A stretch of 64,000 nt of DNA from Streptomyces tuirus (GTDB lineage Bacteria; Actinomycetota; Actinomycetes; Streptomycetales; Streptomycetaceae): assembly GCA_018195615.1 (NCBI GenBank), contig JAGTPG010000002.1:5263501-5327500 (forward strand), read 5' to 3'. The translations under genes and the position numbers were made by a program. Below the pieces are notes generated by a model. The model was not told the origin of the DNA. It worked only from the letters and a program-made list of their open reading frames with translations, and did no database searches. Each line of letters starts with the position of its first letter. The stretch's first letter is position 1. Shown in pieces: positions 24,713 to 35,292 of the stretch.

Positions 24713-26140
24713 CTAGAGCATGTCCTGGCCCAGCCGCAGGTACCCGGTCGTCGACATGCCGAGCGAGCCGGGGCCGAAGCTGATCGCGTTGTTCGCCGTG
24801 ACGCCCGAGGCCGAGCCGCGCAGGCTGTAGATCGCGCCGGAGGGGTGGTTCTCGCCGTCGGCGCCGACGGACAGGTCCGCCTTGCCGTCGCCGGTGAGGT
24901 CGGACAGACGGACGGACGCGCCGAAGCGGTCGGCGGACTCGGCGGTGCCGGGGACGCCGGCCGTGTTCTGGGTGAACGACTGGGCGCCGGTGGCGGTCAT
25001 GCCGGCGGCCGAGCCGCGCAACACGATGACGCTGCCCGCGATCTCCGCCGCGTCGATGGTCTCGTGGAGCACGCCGACGGCCACTTCCGCGTAGCCGTCG
25101 CCGTCGACGTCGGCGACCGAGAGGTCGTTGCCGAACGCGTCCGTCTCCTCGTCCGCGCCGGGGACGCCCGGGGTGTCCTGGTGGATCGTCGCCTGCGGCT
25201 GGGTGCGGACGCCGTCCGCGCTGCCGAGCCAGGAGCTGACCGAGCCGCCGAGGCTCTTGCCGTTGGTGCCGGGGGCCGCCGTGACCACGTCGTCGTAGCC
25301 GTCGCCGTTGAGGTCGCCGACGGCGGCGAGCTCCCAGGCGTCGCTCCTGAGGAACGTCTGGTAGGTGAGGCCGGAGGCGGAGCCCAGGTAGATCATGTTG
25401 CCGTCGTCGTACGTGGCGGCCTCGCTGCCCGTGATCACCAGGTCGTCGCTGCCGTCGCCGTTGACGTCGCCGGCGGAGAGGTCCTGGGCGCCGTAGATGC
25501 CGCTGCCGGTCTGCAGGCCGGTGGCGAGCTCGGAGCGGGACGCCGCGCCGGAGGCCTTCGTGAAGCCCTGGTGGATCCAGATGTCGCTGCCGCTGCTGCC
25601 GACGGCGAGGCCGGGGCGGCCGTCCCCGTCGAAGTCGGCGACCGCGAGGGACACGCCGTACTCGTCGTGGGCCGACACGGCCGGGTCGGAGACGCCCAGG
25701 CCTCCGGACAGGCCGCTCTTGCCGCCCCAGACGACCGTGACGGAGCCGCCGTCGGCGTCGGAGCCGACGTCCTCGCCGACGCTGCCGATCACGAGGTCGG
25801 CGTACCCGTCGGCGTTCAGGTCGCCGGAGGCGAGGGTCTTGCCGAACCGGTCGCCCTGCTCGGCGGCGCCAGGGATGCCGGCCGTGTCCTGGGTGAGGAC
25901 GGTGCGACGGGCGGCGCTGATGCCGTTCGCGGAGCCGTAGGTGACGACGACGGCGCCCGCGTCGGTCTTGTCGCCGACCGGGGCGTAGGGCGCGGCGAAG
26001 GCGAGGTCGCGGTAGCCGTCGCCGTTGAAGTCGTCGGCGTGCCCGGCCGGGGCCGCCGCGGCGGGGGCGGTGAGGAACACGGGGGTGACGCCGGTCGCCA
26101 GCAGGGCGGCGACCAGGGCGGTCGTGGTGGATCTGCGCAT
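24713..26140 (-). CDS. Secreted FG-GAP (integrin-alpha-like) repeat protein, paralogue 5
   Basis: 475 aa. A signal peptide (MRRSTTTALVAALLATGV... ending APAAAAPAGHA) is followed by a seven-bladed propeller of FG-GAP repeats. Calcium-binding loops of the type DFNGDGYRD, DLNADGYAD, DFDGDGRPG, DVNGDGSDD, DLNGDGYDD, DVDGDGYAE recur every ~60 residues, each followed by LxxGxxG...V.YGSxxG. No catalytic residues or anchor are visible, so it is likely extracellular. ATG 26140 has AGGGAGA upstream. It is the last of five paralogues on one strand, 17 bp after the previous one. Confidence 0.88.
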   Translation of the reverse strand: MRRSTTTALVAALLATGVTPVFLTAPAAAAPAGHADDFNGDGYRDLAFAAPYAPVGDKTDAGAVVVTYGSANGISAARRTVLTQDTAGIPGAAEQGDRFGKTLASGDLNADGYADLVIGSVGEDVGSDADGGSVTVVWGGKSGLSGGLGVSDPAVSAHDEYGVSLAVADFDGDGRPGLAVGSSGSDIWIHQGFTKASGAASRSELATGLQTGSGIYGAQDLSAGDVNGDGSDDLVITGSEAATYDDGNMIYLGSASGLTYQTFLRSDAWELAAVGDLNGDGYDDVVTAAPGTNGKSLGGSVSSWLGSADGVRTQPQATIHQDTPGVPGADEETDAFGNDLSVADVDGDGYAEVAVGVLHETIDAAEIAGSVIVLRGSAAGMTATGAQSFTQNTAGVPGTAESADRFGASVRLSDLTGDGKADLSVGADGENHPSGAIYSLRGSASGVTANNAISFGPGSLGMSTTGYLRLGQDML

Positions 26141-26157
26141 GATGTCTCCCTGACTGG

Positions 26158-27605
26158 TCAGCCGATGAGGTTGGCGCCGAACGCGCTGTACGAGCGGACC
26201 TGGCCGAGGCTGCCCGGGCCGAAGGTGCGGGCGCCGTCGGTGACGGGGCCGGTGGCGGAGCCGCGCAGGGCCGTGACGGCGCCGATGCCCTCGTCCTCGA
26301 AGCCGGCGGTGATGGTGAACTCGGCGCGGCCGTCCCTGGTGACGTCGGTCAGCAGGGTGTCGGAGCCGAAGTAGTCCATGGCCTCGGCGGCGCCCGGGAC
26401 GCCGGCGGTGTTCTGGGTGATGGTGCGGGCGCCGGTGCGCGAGACGCCGGTGGCCGAGCCGTTCATGAGGATCGCGGCGCCGGCGTCCTCGGTGGTGCCG
26501 AGGTCCTCGAAGTTGACGCCGATGGCGAGGTCGCCGTAGCCGTCGCCGTCGGCGTCGCCGATGGGGACCGAGCCGCCGAAGCCGTCGTTCGCCTCGTCGG
26601 CGCCGGGGACGCCCGCGGAGTCCTGGGTGAGCTCGGCCATGGGCGCGTCGCCGTTGACCGGGCCGCCCTCGGAGCCGCGGATGACGACGACCCGGCCGCC
26701 GAGGCTGCCGGTGTGGTCGTTCCCCTTCCTGAAGACGTTGCCGAGGGCGATCTCGTCGTAGCCGTCGCCGTCGATGTCGCCGAGGGCCAGGGAGGTGCCG
26801 CCGTTCAGGACGCGGGGGGCGGAGGTGTCCGGGCCGGTGGGGAGCCGAGGTAGGCGACGCCCTTGGACCAGCTGGTCGTCTCGCCGTCGCTCAGGTGGAC
26901 GCGGTAGGTGAGGACCAGGTCCGAGGTGCCGTCGGCGTTGGTGTCGCCCGCGGCCATGGCGTCGACGATCCAGGCCGGCTCGGGGGTGGGGATCTTCTGT
27001 GTGGCGCCCGTGGTGCCGGTGGTGGTGAACGGGCCGCGGACGACGTAGATGTCGTCGGTGTCGGTGCCGACGGCCAGGTCCGCCTTGCCGTCGCCGTCGA
27101 AGTCGCCCGCGGTGAGCAGGTTGCCCCAGTTGTTGTGGGCGGAGACGGCCGGGTCCTTGACCGTCGTGCCGTTCTTCAGGCCGCTCGCCGAGCCCCACAG
27201 GATGGTGACGGTCCCGCCGTCGCCGTCGGTGCCGTCGTCGTCGCCGGGAGCGCCGACCGCGAGGTCGGTGTAGCCGTCGCCGTTGAGGTCGGCTGTGGCG
27301 AGCTCGGTGCCGAAGGTGTCCTCGTTGCCGGCGGCACCGGGCACACCGGCGGTGTTCTGGCTGACGACGGTGTGCTTGGCCGGGTCCAGGCCGGTGGCGC
27401 CGCCGTAGACGACCGCGACGTAGCCGGCCATGCCCTTGCCGTCGACCTTGGCGTACGCGGCGGAGAAGGCGACGTCACCATAGCCGTCGCCGTTGAAGTC
27501 GGCGGTGGGGGCCGCGGAGGGCGCGGCGGTCGCCGCCGTCGTGGGCAGGGCGGTGAGCAGGCCGGTGGTCACGGCCGTCGCCAGGAGGAGGGTGCGCTTG
27601 CGCAT
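26158..27605 (-). CDS. Secreted FG-GAP repeat protein, paralogue 4 (apparent frameshift)
   Basis: About 482 aa. Signal peptide MRKRTLLLATAVTTGLLTA..., then repeats DFNGDGYGD, DLNGDGYTD, DFDGDGKAD, DTNADGTSD. At the G run 26839-26842 the frame breaks after GVAYLGSP; restoring one base continues into TGPDTSAPRVLNGG and repeats DIDGDGYDE, DADGDGYGD. The C-terminus FGPGSLGQVRSYSAFGANL resembles the other paralogues, which supports one intact protein with a sequencing slip. Confidence 0.8.
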
Positions 27606-27695
27606 GGAAGTCCCCGTGTTCGTTGTCTTCGTTGCTTTTCGTTGTTCTCGGTGTCTTGTCGCGGATGTTCTCGGTGTCTTGTCGCGGAGTGGTGG

Positions 27696-29117
27696 TCAGG
27701 AGTTGAGTGCCGTGCCGTAGCCCGGTGCGCCGGCCGTCGAGACGCCCGTCGTGCCCGGGCCGAAGCTCGTGGAGCCGGTGGTCGTCGGGCCGGTCGCCGC
27801 GCCGCGCAGGGACCAGACGGCGCCGTCGCCCGCGTTCTCACCCGGCGCGGAGACGGACAGGTCGGCTCGGCGGTCTCCGGTGTGGTCGGTGAGGGTGACG
27901 CGCTCGCCGAAACGGTCGCCGTTCTCGGAGGCGCCGGGCACGCCCGCCGTGTTCTGGGTGTACGACGTCGCGTTCTTGGTGGTCAGGCCGGACGCCGAGC
28001 CGTACAGCACGGTGACGGCACCGGCGGCGGAGTTCTCGCCCGGGGCGCCGATCGCGAGGTCGGCGTAGCCGTCGCCGTTCACGTCGCCGAGCGAGACGCC
28101 GTTGCCGAAGCGGTCGCCCTTCTCCGAGGCGCCGGGCACCCCGGCGGTGTCCTGGGTGAGGACGAGCGGGGAGCGGCCCGTGTCCCGGCCGCCGGGACCG
28201 CCGTAGACGACGGTGACCTTGCCGCCGAGGGCGCCCGCCGGGTCGGCGGAGGTCTCGCGGTCGTTGCCGACGGCGATGTCGGCGTAGCCGTCCTTGTCGA
28301 TGTCGCCGACGGACGAGACGTATCCGGCGGGCAGGTCCTGGAGCCAGTCGTCGTAGTTGCCGATCTCCAGGTCGGCCAGGGCGGCGGTGGCGTCGTCGGT
28401 GCCGGCGGTGCGGCCGTGCAGGACCACCCAGGGGTGGCCGCCGCCGGTGATGCGGCCGGAGGAGAGGTGGGTGATGCCGTGCGAGGTGGACCACGAGTCG
28501 TTGCGTGAGCCCGAACCGCCGTTGTTCGGGCCGGTCTTGGTGAGCGGCCCGGCGACGAGGGAGAGGGTGATCGGGCCCGTGGAGCCCACCGCCACGTCGA
28601 GGTCGCCGTCGTTGTCGAAGTCGCCCGCGGCGAGGGACTGGCCGTAGCGGTCGTAGTCGGTGCTGAAGAAGCTGAACAGTGAACGGGCGCCGGACAGGCC
28701 TGACTTGGAGCCCCAGACGATGGTGACGGTGCCGTCGTTGGTGTCGCTGCCGTCCTCGCCGGGCGTGCCGATCAGCAGGTCGGCGTAGCCGTCGGTGTTC
28801 AGGTCGGCGGAGGCCAGGGCGGAGCCGAAGGCGTCGTCGGCCTCGGCGGCACCGGGCATGCCGGCGGTGTCCTGGGTGAGGAGCGTGCGCGTCGAGGTCT
28901 TCGGCCCGCTCGTGCTGCCGTAGACGACGGACACGGCGCCCGCCTTCGCCTTCCCGGCGACCGTGGCCCCCGGCGCGCCGATGGCCAGGTCGGTACGGCC
29001 GTCGCCGTTGAAGTCGTAGGGGGCGGCGGCGGTGGCGGCGTGGGAGGTGGGCGCGGTGAGGGCCGCCGTGAGGGGTGTGAGGCCCGCGATGAGGAGAGCG
29101 GCGCTGCGCAGACGCAT
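27696..29117 (-). CDS. Secreted FG-GAP repeat protein, paralogue 3
   Basis: 473 aa from ATG 29117 (AAGGA upstream; an in-frame GTG at 29156 would overlap the preceding stop). Signal peptide MRLRSAALLIAGLTPLTAAL..., then calcium loops DFNGDGRTD, DLNTDGYAD, DFDNDGDLD, DIDKDGYAD, DVNGDGYAD and one degenerate loop DHTGDRRAD. The propeller is complete. Ends with the family tail FGPGTTGVSTAGAPGYG. Confidence 0.88.
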   Translation of the reverse strand: MRLRSAALLIAGLTPLTAALTAPTSHAATAAAPYDFNGDGRTDLAIGAPGATVAGKAKAGAVSVVYGSTSGPKTSTRTLLTQDTAGMPGAAEADDAFGSALASADLNTDGYADLLIGTPGEDGSDTNDGTVTIVWGSKSGLSGARSLFSFFSTDYDRYGQSLAAGDFDNDGDLDVAVGSTGPITLSLVAGPLTKTGPNNGGSGSRNDSWSTSHGITHLSSGRITGGGHPWVVLHGRTAGTDDATAALADLEIGNYDDWLQDLPAGYVSSVGDIDKDGYADIAVGNDRETSADPAGALGGKVTVVYGGPGGRDTGRSPLVLTQDTAGVPGASEKGDRFGNGVSLGDVNGDGYADLAIGAPGENSAAGAVTVLYGSASGLTTKNATSYTQNTAGVPGASENGDRFGERVTLTDHTGDRRADLSVSAPGENAGDGAVWSLRGAATGPTTTGSTSFGPGTTGVSTAGAPGYGTALNS

Positions 29118-29152
29118 GGGTTTCCTTGCCGGGTGAGGGAGCTGGCGGGACG

Positions 29153-30569
29153 TCACTGGGCGATGGCCCAGGCGAAGTCGGCGCCGCCCTTGAGGGAGAC
29201 GTCGCGGGCCGAGAGGAACTTCGAGCCGGAGGTGGTCAGGCCGGAGGCGGTGCCGCGCAGGACGGTGACCGCGCCGTAGCCGTTCTCGTAGCCGGCGCCG
29301 CTGACCAGGTCGGCCTTGCCGTTCTTGTCGAGGTCGACCAGGCGCACGGTCATGCCGAAGGCGTCCATCGTCTCGTTCGCGCCGGGCACGCCCGCGGTGT
29401 CCTGCGTGTACGACTTGGCGCCCTTGCCGCTCAGACCGGAGGCCGAGCCGAACAGGATGGTCACCGAGCCGGCGTCCTCGACCGTGCCGATGTCCTCGGC
29501 CCAGGCGCCGACCGCGATGTCGGCGTAGCCGTCGCCGTTGACGTCACCGGCCCCGATCGCCGAGCCGAACAGGTCGCCGTGCTCGCCGGCGCCGGGCACG
29601 CCCGCGCTGTCCTGGTGGATCAGGGTCGGCGTCTGCGCCGGGTCGGGGCCGGTGGGGCCGCCGTACCAGACGGCGATCTGGCCGCCCTTGTGGCCGCCGG
29701 GCTTCTCGGCCCGCGGGTCCTGGTAGTCGCCGAGGACGAGGTCGCCGTAGCCGTCGCCGTTGACGTCGGCGATCGTGCCCTCCTCGCCGTCGGCCTCCGG
29801 CAGGTAGGTGCGGGCGTACTTGGTGCCGGTCCAGCCGTGGTAGCTGATCTCGCCGCCCTCGTCGCCGGTGACGAGGAAGGGGTAGACGCGCTCGGCGTCG
29901 CCGTCGCGGTCGAGGTCGCCCGCGAAGACCTCGTACGTCGATCCGAACGCGCTGAGGCTGGTGTGGCTCGCGGGGCCGCTCGTGCGGGTGAAGGGGCCCT
30001 TGTAGAGGCGGGTGCGGCTCTGGCCGGTGATCGTCACGTCCGTCGCGCCGTCCCCGTCGAAGTCGCCGGTCGCGACGCCGGAGGAGAAGCCGCCCCACTC
30101 GGACAGGTCGGACGGCTGGGGCAGCCCCTTGCCGCCGGACAGGCCGGACTTGGAGCCCCAGATGACGGTGGCCGAGCCGACGCCGTCCCGGTCGCCGATG
30201 TCCTCGTACTGGGCGCCCACGACCAGGTCGGAGTAGCCGTCGCGGTCCAGGTCGCCGGCGGCGAGGCTGTAACCGAAGCGGTCGCCCTCCTCGGCGGCGC
30301 CCGGGACGCCGGCGGAGTTCTGCGTGATCACGGTCTTCCTGGCCGCCGAGACGCCGGACGACGAGCCGTACAGCACGACGACCGCGCCGGCGCTCTGCAC
30401 CGAGCCGACGTCGGCACCCATCGCGCCGAGGGCGAGGTCGCGGTATCCGTCGCCGTTGAAGTCGCCTGAGAGGCCGGAGGGGGCGGCGGTGGCCGGGGTG
30501 GCCGGGGTGGTGGCGGTGAGGAGGCCGGTGGTGGAGGGTGGCGGCCAGGAGGAGGAAGCGCTTGCGCAA
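29153..30569 (-). CDS. Secreted FG-GAP repeat protein, paralogue 2 (frameshift in signal peptide)
   Basis: About 471 aa. The start TTG 30569, after GGAG, reads LRKRFLLLAATL, clearly parallel to MRKRTLLLATAV of paralogue 4, but near 30530-30541 the frame changes (one extra base or two missing) before TTGLLTATTPATPATAAP. The propeller frame is then open: DFNGDGYRD, DLDRDGYSD, DFDGDGATD, DLDRDGDAE, DVNGDGYGD, DVNGDGYAD, DLDKNGKAD. Without the shift it would be exported like its siblings. Confidence 0.78.
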
Positions 30570-30689
30570 GACGGGACTCCGGGTGGGGAAGGGGCTGGAC
30601 CGGCGGGGCCGGTACTGATGGGATGTGGCCGGATCTGCGGGGGTCCGGCTCGGCAGGGATGGGGTGGGATCTGTGGGGATCCGGTCGCC

Positions 30690-30962
30690 AGGTCCGCAGT
30701 CCCGCAGGTCCGCAGGCCTGCAGGTCCGTAGGCCCGTAGGCCCGTAGATCCGCAGGCCCGCACGTCCGCAGTCCCGCAAGTCCGTAGGTCAGCAGGTCCG
30801 CAGTCCCGCTGGTATGGGGCCGGACTGCGGGCGACCGGCCCCGGAGGGCTGCGGGTGGGCCTGCTGGCGACCGGCCCCGAGGGGCTACGGGCCGGACTGC
30901 TGGCGACCGGCCCCGAGGGGCTACGGGCCGGACTGCTGGCGACCGGCCCCGAAGGGCTGCTG
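30690..30962. repeat. Two tandem-repeat arrays between FG-GAP genes
   Basis: 30690-30818 is a run of short degenerate units around gcaggtccgt/cgcaggccc. 30819-30962 is four 36-bp units (core CTGGCGACCGGCCCCGAG) differing at a few positions. They fill the gap between paralogues 1 and 2. The 36-bp array is open in one plus-strand frame (repeat GLRAGLLATGPE) but has no ribosome site. Confidence 0.8.
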
Positions 30963-31006
30963 TGCGGCCCCGTCGGCGAAGTTCGTGCCGAAGGGACGCG
31001 GCCGGC

Positions 31007-32536
31007 TCAGTCGGCGAAGTTCGCGCCGAAGTTCGGGTAGCCCGTCGTCGAGACGCCCGAGGCGCTGGGGGAGACGGTGCGGGAACCCGTGGCGGTGATC
31101 TTCGTGCCGCTGGACGGCAGGTAGAGGACCGCGCCGTTGCCGTCGTTCTCGAACGACCCGGCCAGCAGGTCGGCCCGGCCGTCACCGGTGACGTCGTCGA
31201 GCTTCACGTCGGTGCCGAGGAAGTCGCCCTTCTCGTCCGCGCCCGGGACGCCCGGGGTGCTCTGCGCGAAGGACTGGGCCCCGGTGGAGGTGTTGATGCC
31301 CGAGGCCGACCCGTACAGCACGACGACCTGGCCGGCGTCGGCGACCGAGCCGAGGTTCTCGCCCGCGACACCGACCACGAGGTCCTGGTAGCCGTCGCCG
31401 TTGACGTCACCCAGGTCCAGCTCGTAACCGAAGAAGTCGTTCTTCTCCGAACTGCCGGGCACGTTGCCGGTGTTCTGGGTGATGCCGGTGGTGGAGCCGA
31501 TGCCGTCGGCGTCGCCGTAGGTGATCCACACCTTGCCGCCGTCGGAGGCCTCGGGGAAGGCCACCCCGTCGTCGGCCTTGTTCCAGTGCATGCCGGTGAC
31601 GATGTCACCGTAACCGTCGCCGTTGATGTCGCCGATGCCGGTGATGACACCGGCCTTCAGCGGCCGGGCACCGGCGGCGGAGAGGCCGGAACTCGTGCCG
31701 GGGAGAAGGTAGTTGGTGTTCCAGTACTGGCCGGTGGCGGTCTCGAAACCGTCGACGACCAGGTCGGTGCGGCGGTCGCCGTTGACGTCGCCCGCGGTGA
31801 GGTTGAGCGGCCCGGAGCCGTCACCCGACGCCTGCACCGGGGCCTTGACGCTGTACCGCCCCTTGACCGCCGTGCCGGAGGCGCTGATACCGCCCTTGAG
31901 CACGTGGACGACGTTGGAGGTGTTGCCGACGGCCAGGTCCGCCCTGCCGTCGCCGTCGAAGTCGCCGGCGGCTAGGTTCCTGCCCCAGCGGTCGTGCTTG
32001 GTGGGGGCCGCGTCCGCGATGGAGACGCCCTTGCCGGTGATGCCCTGGGCCGAACCCCACAGGACCGCGACACCGCCGCCGTCCTTGTCGCTCCCGACGT
32101 CTTCCATGGGGGAGGAGACGGCGAGGTCGTCGTAGCCGTCGCCGTTGAAGTCGGCGTAGGCGCTGTCGGCTCCGAACACGTCACCGGCCTCGGCCGTACC
32201 CGGGTTGCCGGCGGTGTTCTGGCTGATCGTGGACCGCTTCGCGGAAGACACGCCCGTCTTCGTGCCGTACAGGACGACCAGCTGTCCGGCGTCCTTCTTG
32301 CCGCTCACATACGCGCCGGAGGAGGAGAACGCCACGTCGCCGATGCCGTCGCCGTTGAAGTCGGCCTGCGCGGCGTGCGTCGAGTCCGCGGCCGTCGCCG
32401 TACCGGCCGTGGCCGTGAGCAGCGTGCCCGTCAGCGCGGCAGCGGCGGCGGTCGCCAGGGCGAGCCGCAGGCGGGGGCGCCGGAAGGGGCGAGCGCTTGC
32501 GTGCGGGCGCCCGGGCGGGCGCTCGTGCTGGTGCAT
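31007..32536 (-). CDS. Secreted FG-GAP repeat protein, paralogue 1
   Basis: 509 aa, first and longest of the set. ATG 32536 has AGGAG 8 bp upstream. A basic N-region (RPFRRPRLRLALATAAAAALTG) and hydrophobic core give a signal peptide ending near GTATAADS. Calcium loops DFNGDGIGD, DFNGDGYDD, DFDGDGRAD, DVNGDRRTD, DINGDGYGD, DVNGDGYQD, DVTGDGRAD form seven blades. The 269 bp upstream, shared with the divergent phosphatase gene, hold no gene. Confidence 0.88.
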   Translation of the reverse strand: MHQHERPPGRPHASARPFRRPRLRLALATAAAAALTGTLLTATAGTATAADSTHAAQADFNGDGIGDVAFSSSGAYVSGKKDAGQLVVLYGTKTGVSSAKRSTISQNTAGNPGTAEAGDVFGADSAYADFNGDGYDDLAVSSPMEDVGSDKDGGGVAVLWGSAQGITGKGVSIADAAPTKHDRWGRNLAAGDFDGDGRADLAVGNTSNVVHVLKGGISASGTAVKGRYSVKAPVQASGDGSGPLNLTAGDVNGDRRTDLVVDGFETATGQYWNTNYLLPGTSSGLSAAGARPLKAGVITGIGDINGDGYGDIVTGMHWNKADDGVAFPEASDGGKVWITYGDADGIGSTTGITQNTGNVPGSSEKNDFFGYELDLGDVNGDGYQDLVVGVAGENLGSVADAGQVVVLYGSASGINTSTGAQSFAQSTPGVPGADEKGDFLGTDVKLDDVTGDGRADLLAGSFENDGNGAVLYLPSSGTKITATGSRTVSPSASGVSTTGYPNFGANFAD

Positions 32537-32805
32537 GCGGGGTCTCCTGCTGCATGCGGGGGATGCCTGGCAGACATCCACAGTCGGTGGAGGGCCGGAC
32601 CGTCGTTTTCGCCGGGAGTTGCCCGGGCGTTCAAGTTGGCCAGCGATCAGGAGACCTGCGTCAGGGCGTAAGGGTTGTACGTGAGTTCGGTTAATTCTGA
32701 GGTGCGTGATTCTGAAGTGAGTGATGGGAAGCGGCACCAGCCGTCGCCCTCGGCACGGTACCCACCGTCCTATAGTGCTGTGTATGACCTGAATGAGGTG
32801 GGTAT

Positions 32806-34856
32806 GTGAGCTCCATGCAAGAGCTCAGAGGCAGCTCGGTCGCTCTGGTGAGTGCCCTGGTGGCCCCGCTGCTGGTCAGCCTTGCGCTGGTGCCGTTCCG
32901 GACCACCTTCCCGGACTTCGAATCGGCCCTCGTCCTGATGGCCGTCGTGGTGGCCGTGGCCGCGCAGGGGTATCGAGTCGCCGGCCTGATCGCGGCGGTT
33001 TCGGCCACCGTCTGGCTCGACTTCTTCCTGATCTCCCCGTGGGGATCACTGTCGGTGGCAAGCAGCAACGACAGATGGATGGTGCTCCTGATGCTGGGCA
33101 CCAGTGTCATCGTGTCGGAGATCGCCGCTCGCGGCCGCAGCCAACGACGGCGGACGCTGAGGGCTCACGGCCGCCTCAAGCTGCTGCATGACGCCGGTAT
33201 GGCCATCGGTACGACCCTTGACGCGGAGCGGACCGCGCGGAAGCTGACCGAGGTGGCGGTGCCCCGGTTCGCGGATTTCGTCACGGTGGACCTCGCGGTG
33301 TCCGTTCTGCTGGGCGAGGAGCCGGAGGAGGCACTGGAGCAGGACCGGACGAAAGTACGACGGGTGGCCATGGCAGGCATCCACGAGCACCATCCGCTCC
33401 ACTCCGTGGGAGACCTGGACGGATTCAGTTTCGCCGTTCCGCAGGCCAACGGCTTCTCCCATGGGCGTGCACAGCTGGAGCCCGACCTGCCCGCCTCCAC
33501 GGCATGGCGGGATCTGATCCCCGATGACGCGGCGGAAGTGCTCGACCACGGCATGCGCTCACTGATCGCGGTGCCGCTGCGAGGGCGGGGCGCACTGCTG
33601 GGAACGGTCACCTTCTGGCGCACCCGGCATGCCGAACCCTTCACCCAGGCCGACCTGTTCGACGCCGAGGAACTGGCCGCCAAAACTGCCGTGGCCATCG
33701 ACAACGCCCGCCGTTACACCCGTGAACGGACTGCCGCGCTGGCCCTCCAGCGCAGCCTGCTGCCGCAGCGGCTGCCCGATCAGACGGCCGTGGAGGTGGC
33801 CTCCCGCTATCAGCCGGCGGGCCCGCAGACCGCCGGGGTGGGCGGCGACTGGTACGACGTGATTCCGCTCTCGGGCTGCCGGGTCGCGCTCGTCGTGGGG
33901 GATGTCGTCGGGCACGGCATCAACGCCTGCGCCACCATGGGACGGCTACGCACCGCCGTACGTACCCTGGCCGACGTCGACCTGCCGCCCGACGAGCTCA
34001 TCACGCACCTCGACGACCTGGTCATGCACCTCACCGACGACCAGCAGGAGGGCAGAGCCGAAGGCGACGCGGCGGCGGCCGGTGAACTGGGAGCGACCTG
34101 CCTCTACGCGGTGTACGACCCGGTCGCCCGGAGCTGCACGGTGGCCTCGGCCGGTCACCCGCTGCCCCTCGTCCTCACCCCCGACGGCAAGGTGGAGCAG
34201 GTGCACGGGTTCGTGGGCCCGCCGCTCGGGCTGGGCGGCCTGCCCTTCGAGAGCCTGGAGTTCCGCCCGCCGACGGGCAGCGTGCTCGCCCTCTACTCCA
34301 ACGGCCTGGTTCAGTCGCGTGAGCGCGACCTCGACGAGGGCCTGGCCGGGTTGCGGCACGCACTGGCGCAGCCGGCGACGTCACTGGAAGCAGCCTGCGA
34401 CACCATCATGGACACGCTGGTGACCCGCCACATGGCCGACGACATCACCCTGCTGCTGGCCCGCACCCGTGCCCTCACCGCGGACCGGGTCGCCGTCTGG
34501 GACATCCGCGCCGACCCGGCCATGGTGGTGCGCGCCCGGAAGCTCGCTGTCGAACAGCTCGACACCTGGGGTCTGTGGGAGTCGGCCTTCGTCACCGAAC
34601 TGCTGGTCAGCGAACTGGTCACCAATGCCATCCGGCACGGCGAACCTCCGGTCGAGCTACGGCTGATCCGCGACTCCGCACTGATCTGCGAGGTCTCCGA
34701 CGCCAGCAGCACCGCCCCTCACATGCGCCGTGCACGGGAATTCGACGAGGGCGGCCGCGGCCTGCTCCTCGTCGCCCAGCTCAGCCAGAAGTGGGGGACC
34801 CGCCATGCCGCTGTCGGAAGACCATCTGGTGCGAGCAGAAACTGCCCGCTGCCTGA
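32806..34856 (+). CDS. DUF4118-GAF-SpoIIE phosphatase-HATPase sensor protein (apparent frameshift near end)
   Basis: About 683 aa. Order: four membrane segments in the first 100 residues (DUF4118/KdpD-like, e.g. SALVLMAVVVAVAAQGYRVA); a GAF domain to about 300; a PP2C-type SpoIIE phosphatase with GGDWYDVIPLSG, VVGDVVGHGINA and MADDITLLLAR; and a GHKL kinase-like ATPase with ELLVSELVTNAIRHGE and EGGRGLLLVAQLSQKWG. Such proteins control anti-anti-sigma partner switching. The expected end GKTIWCEQKLPAA appears in another frame after 34816-34820, so one base is probably missing. Start GTG 32806, or ATG 32815. Confidence 0.85.
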
Positions 34857-34956
34857 CCGCCACCACGCCCTGCCGGGCTCGGCCGCCGGGGCTCGGACCA
34901 GCTCGCCGGCACGGGGCGGTACCGCACGTCCACCGCTGCGTCGCGGCCGCCCCGAC

Positions 34957-35292
34957 GAGCGGCCCCAGCCGTATCGATCTCGTCGATCAGCCCGCGTTCG
35001 AGGAGCTGCCGGCCGATGGTCGGCGAGAAGACCTCGACGTCCTTGCCGCCGGCGGCGTCCCGCACGATCCGGAGCGCTTCGGCGACGTCGCAGCTCAGGA
35101 AGGTGACGCCGGGGTGGGGTGGGCGTCCTCCGGGTGCTGCGTGAGCACGAACAGGGGCCCCTGGCTGGCGCCCGGGTCGGCCCGGACGCCCAGGACGGGC
35201 AGCTGCTCCACGGAGCTGGACACCTCGGAAGTCGACCGCGCGTTCGAGGCCCTGGCCGGGGGTCCCTTCTGGGAAGCTTCGATCATGACCAC
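34957..35292 (-). pseudogene. Remnant of RibD/dihydrofolate-reductase-like gene
   Basis: Minus-strand pieces in different frames read GPLFVLTQHPEDAH, then HPGVTFLSCDVAEALRIV, then GGKDVEVFSPTIGRQLLERG and LIDEID, in the correct order for a RibD C-terminal/DHFR-like protein. The N-terminal third and the C-terminus are missing and the frame changes between pieces. It is a decayed gene caught between the phosphatase and CPBP genes. Confidence 0.65.

Noticed and set aside
30819..30962. Possible CRISPR array
   Set aside because: Units are contiguous 36-bp tandem copies without unique spacers, and no cas genes are present.
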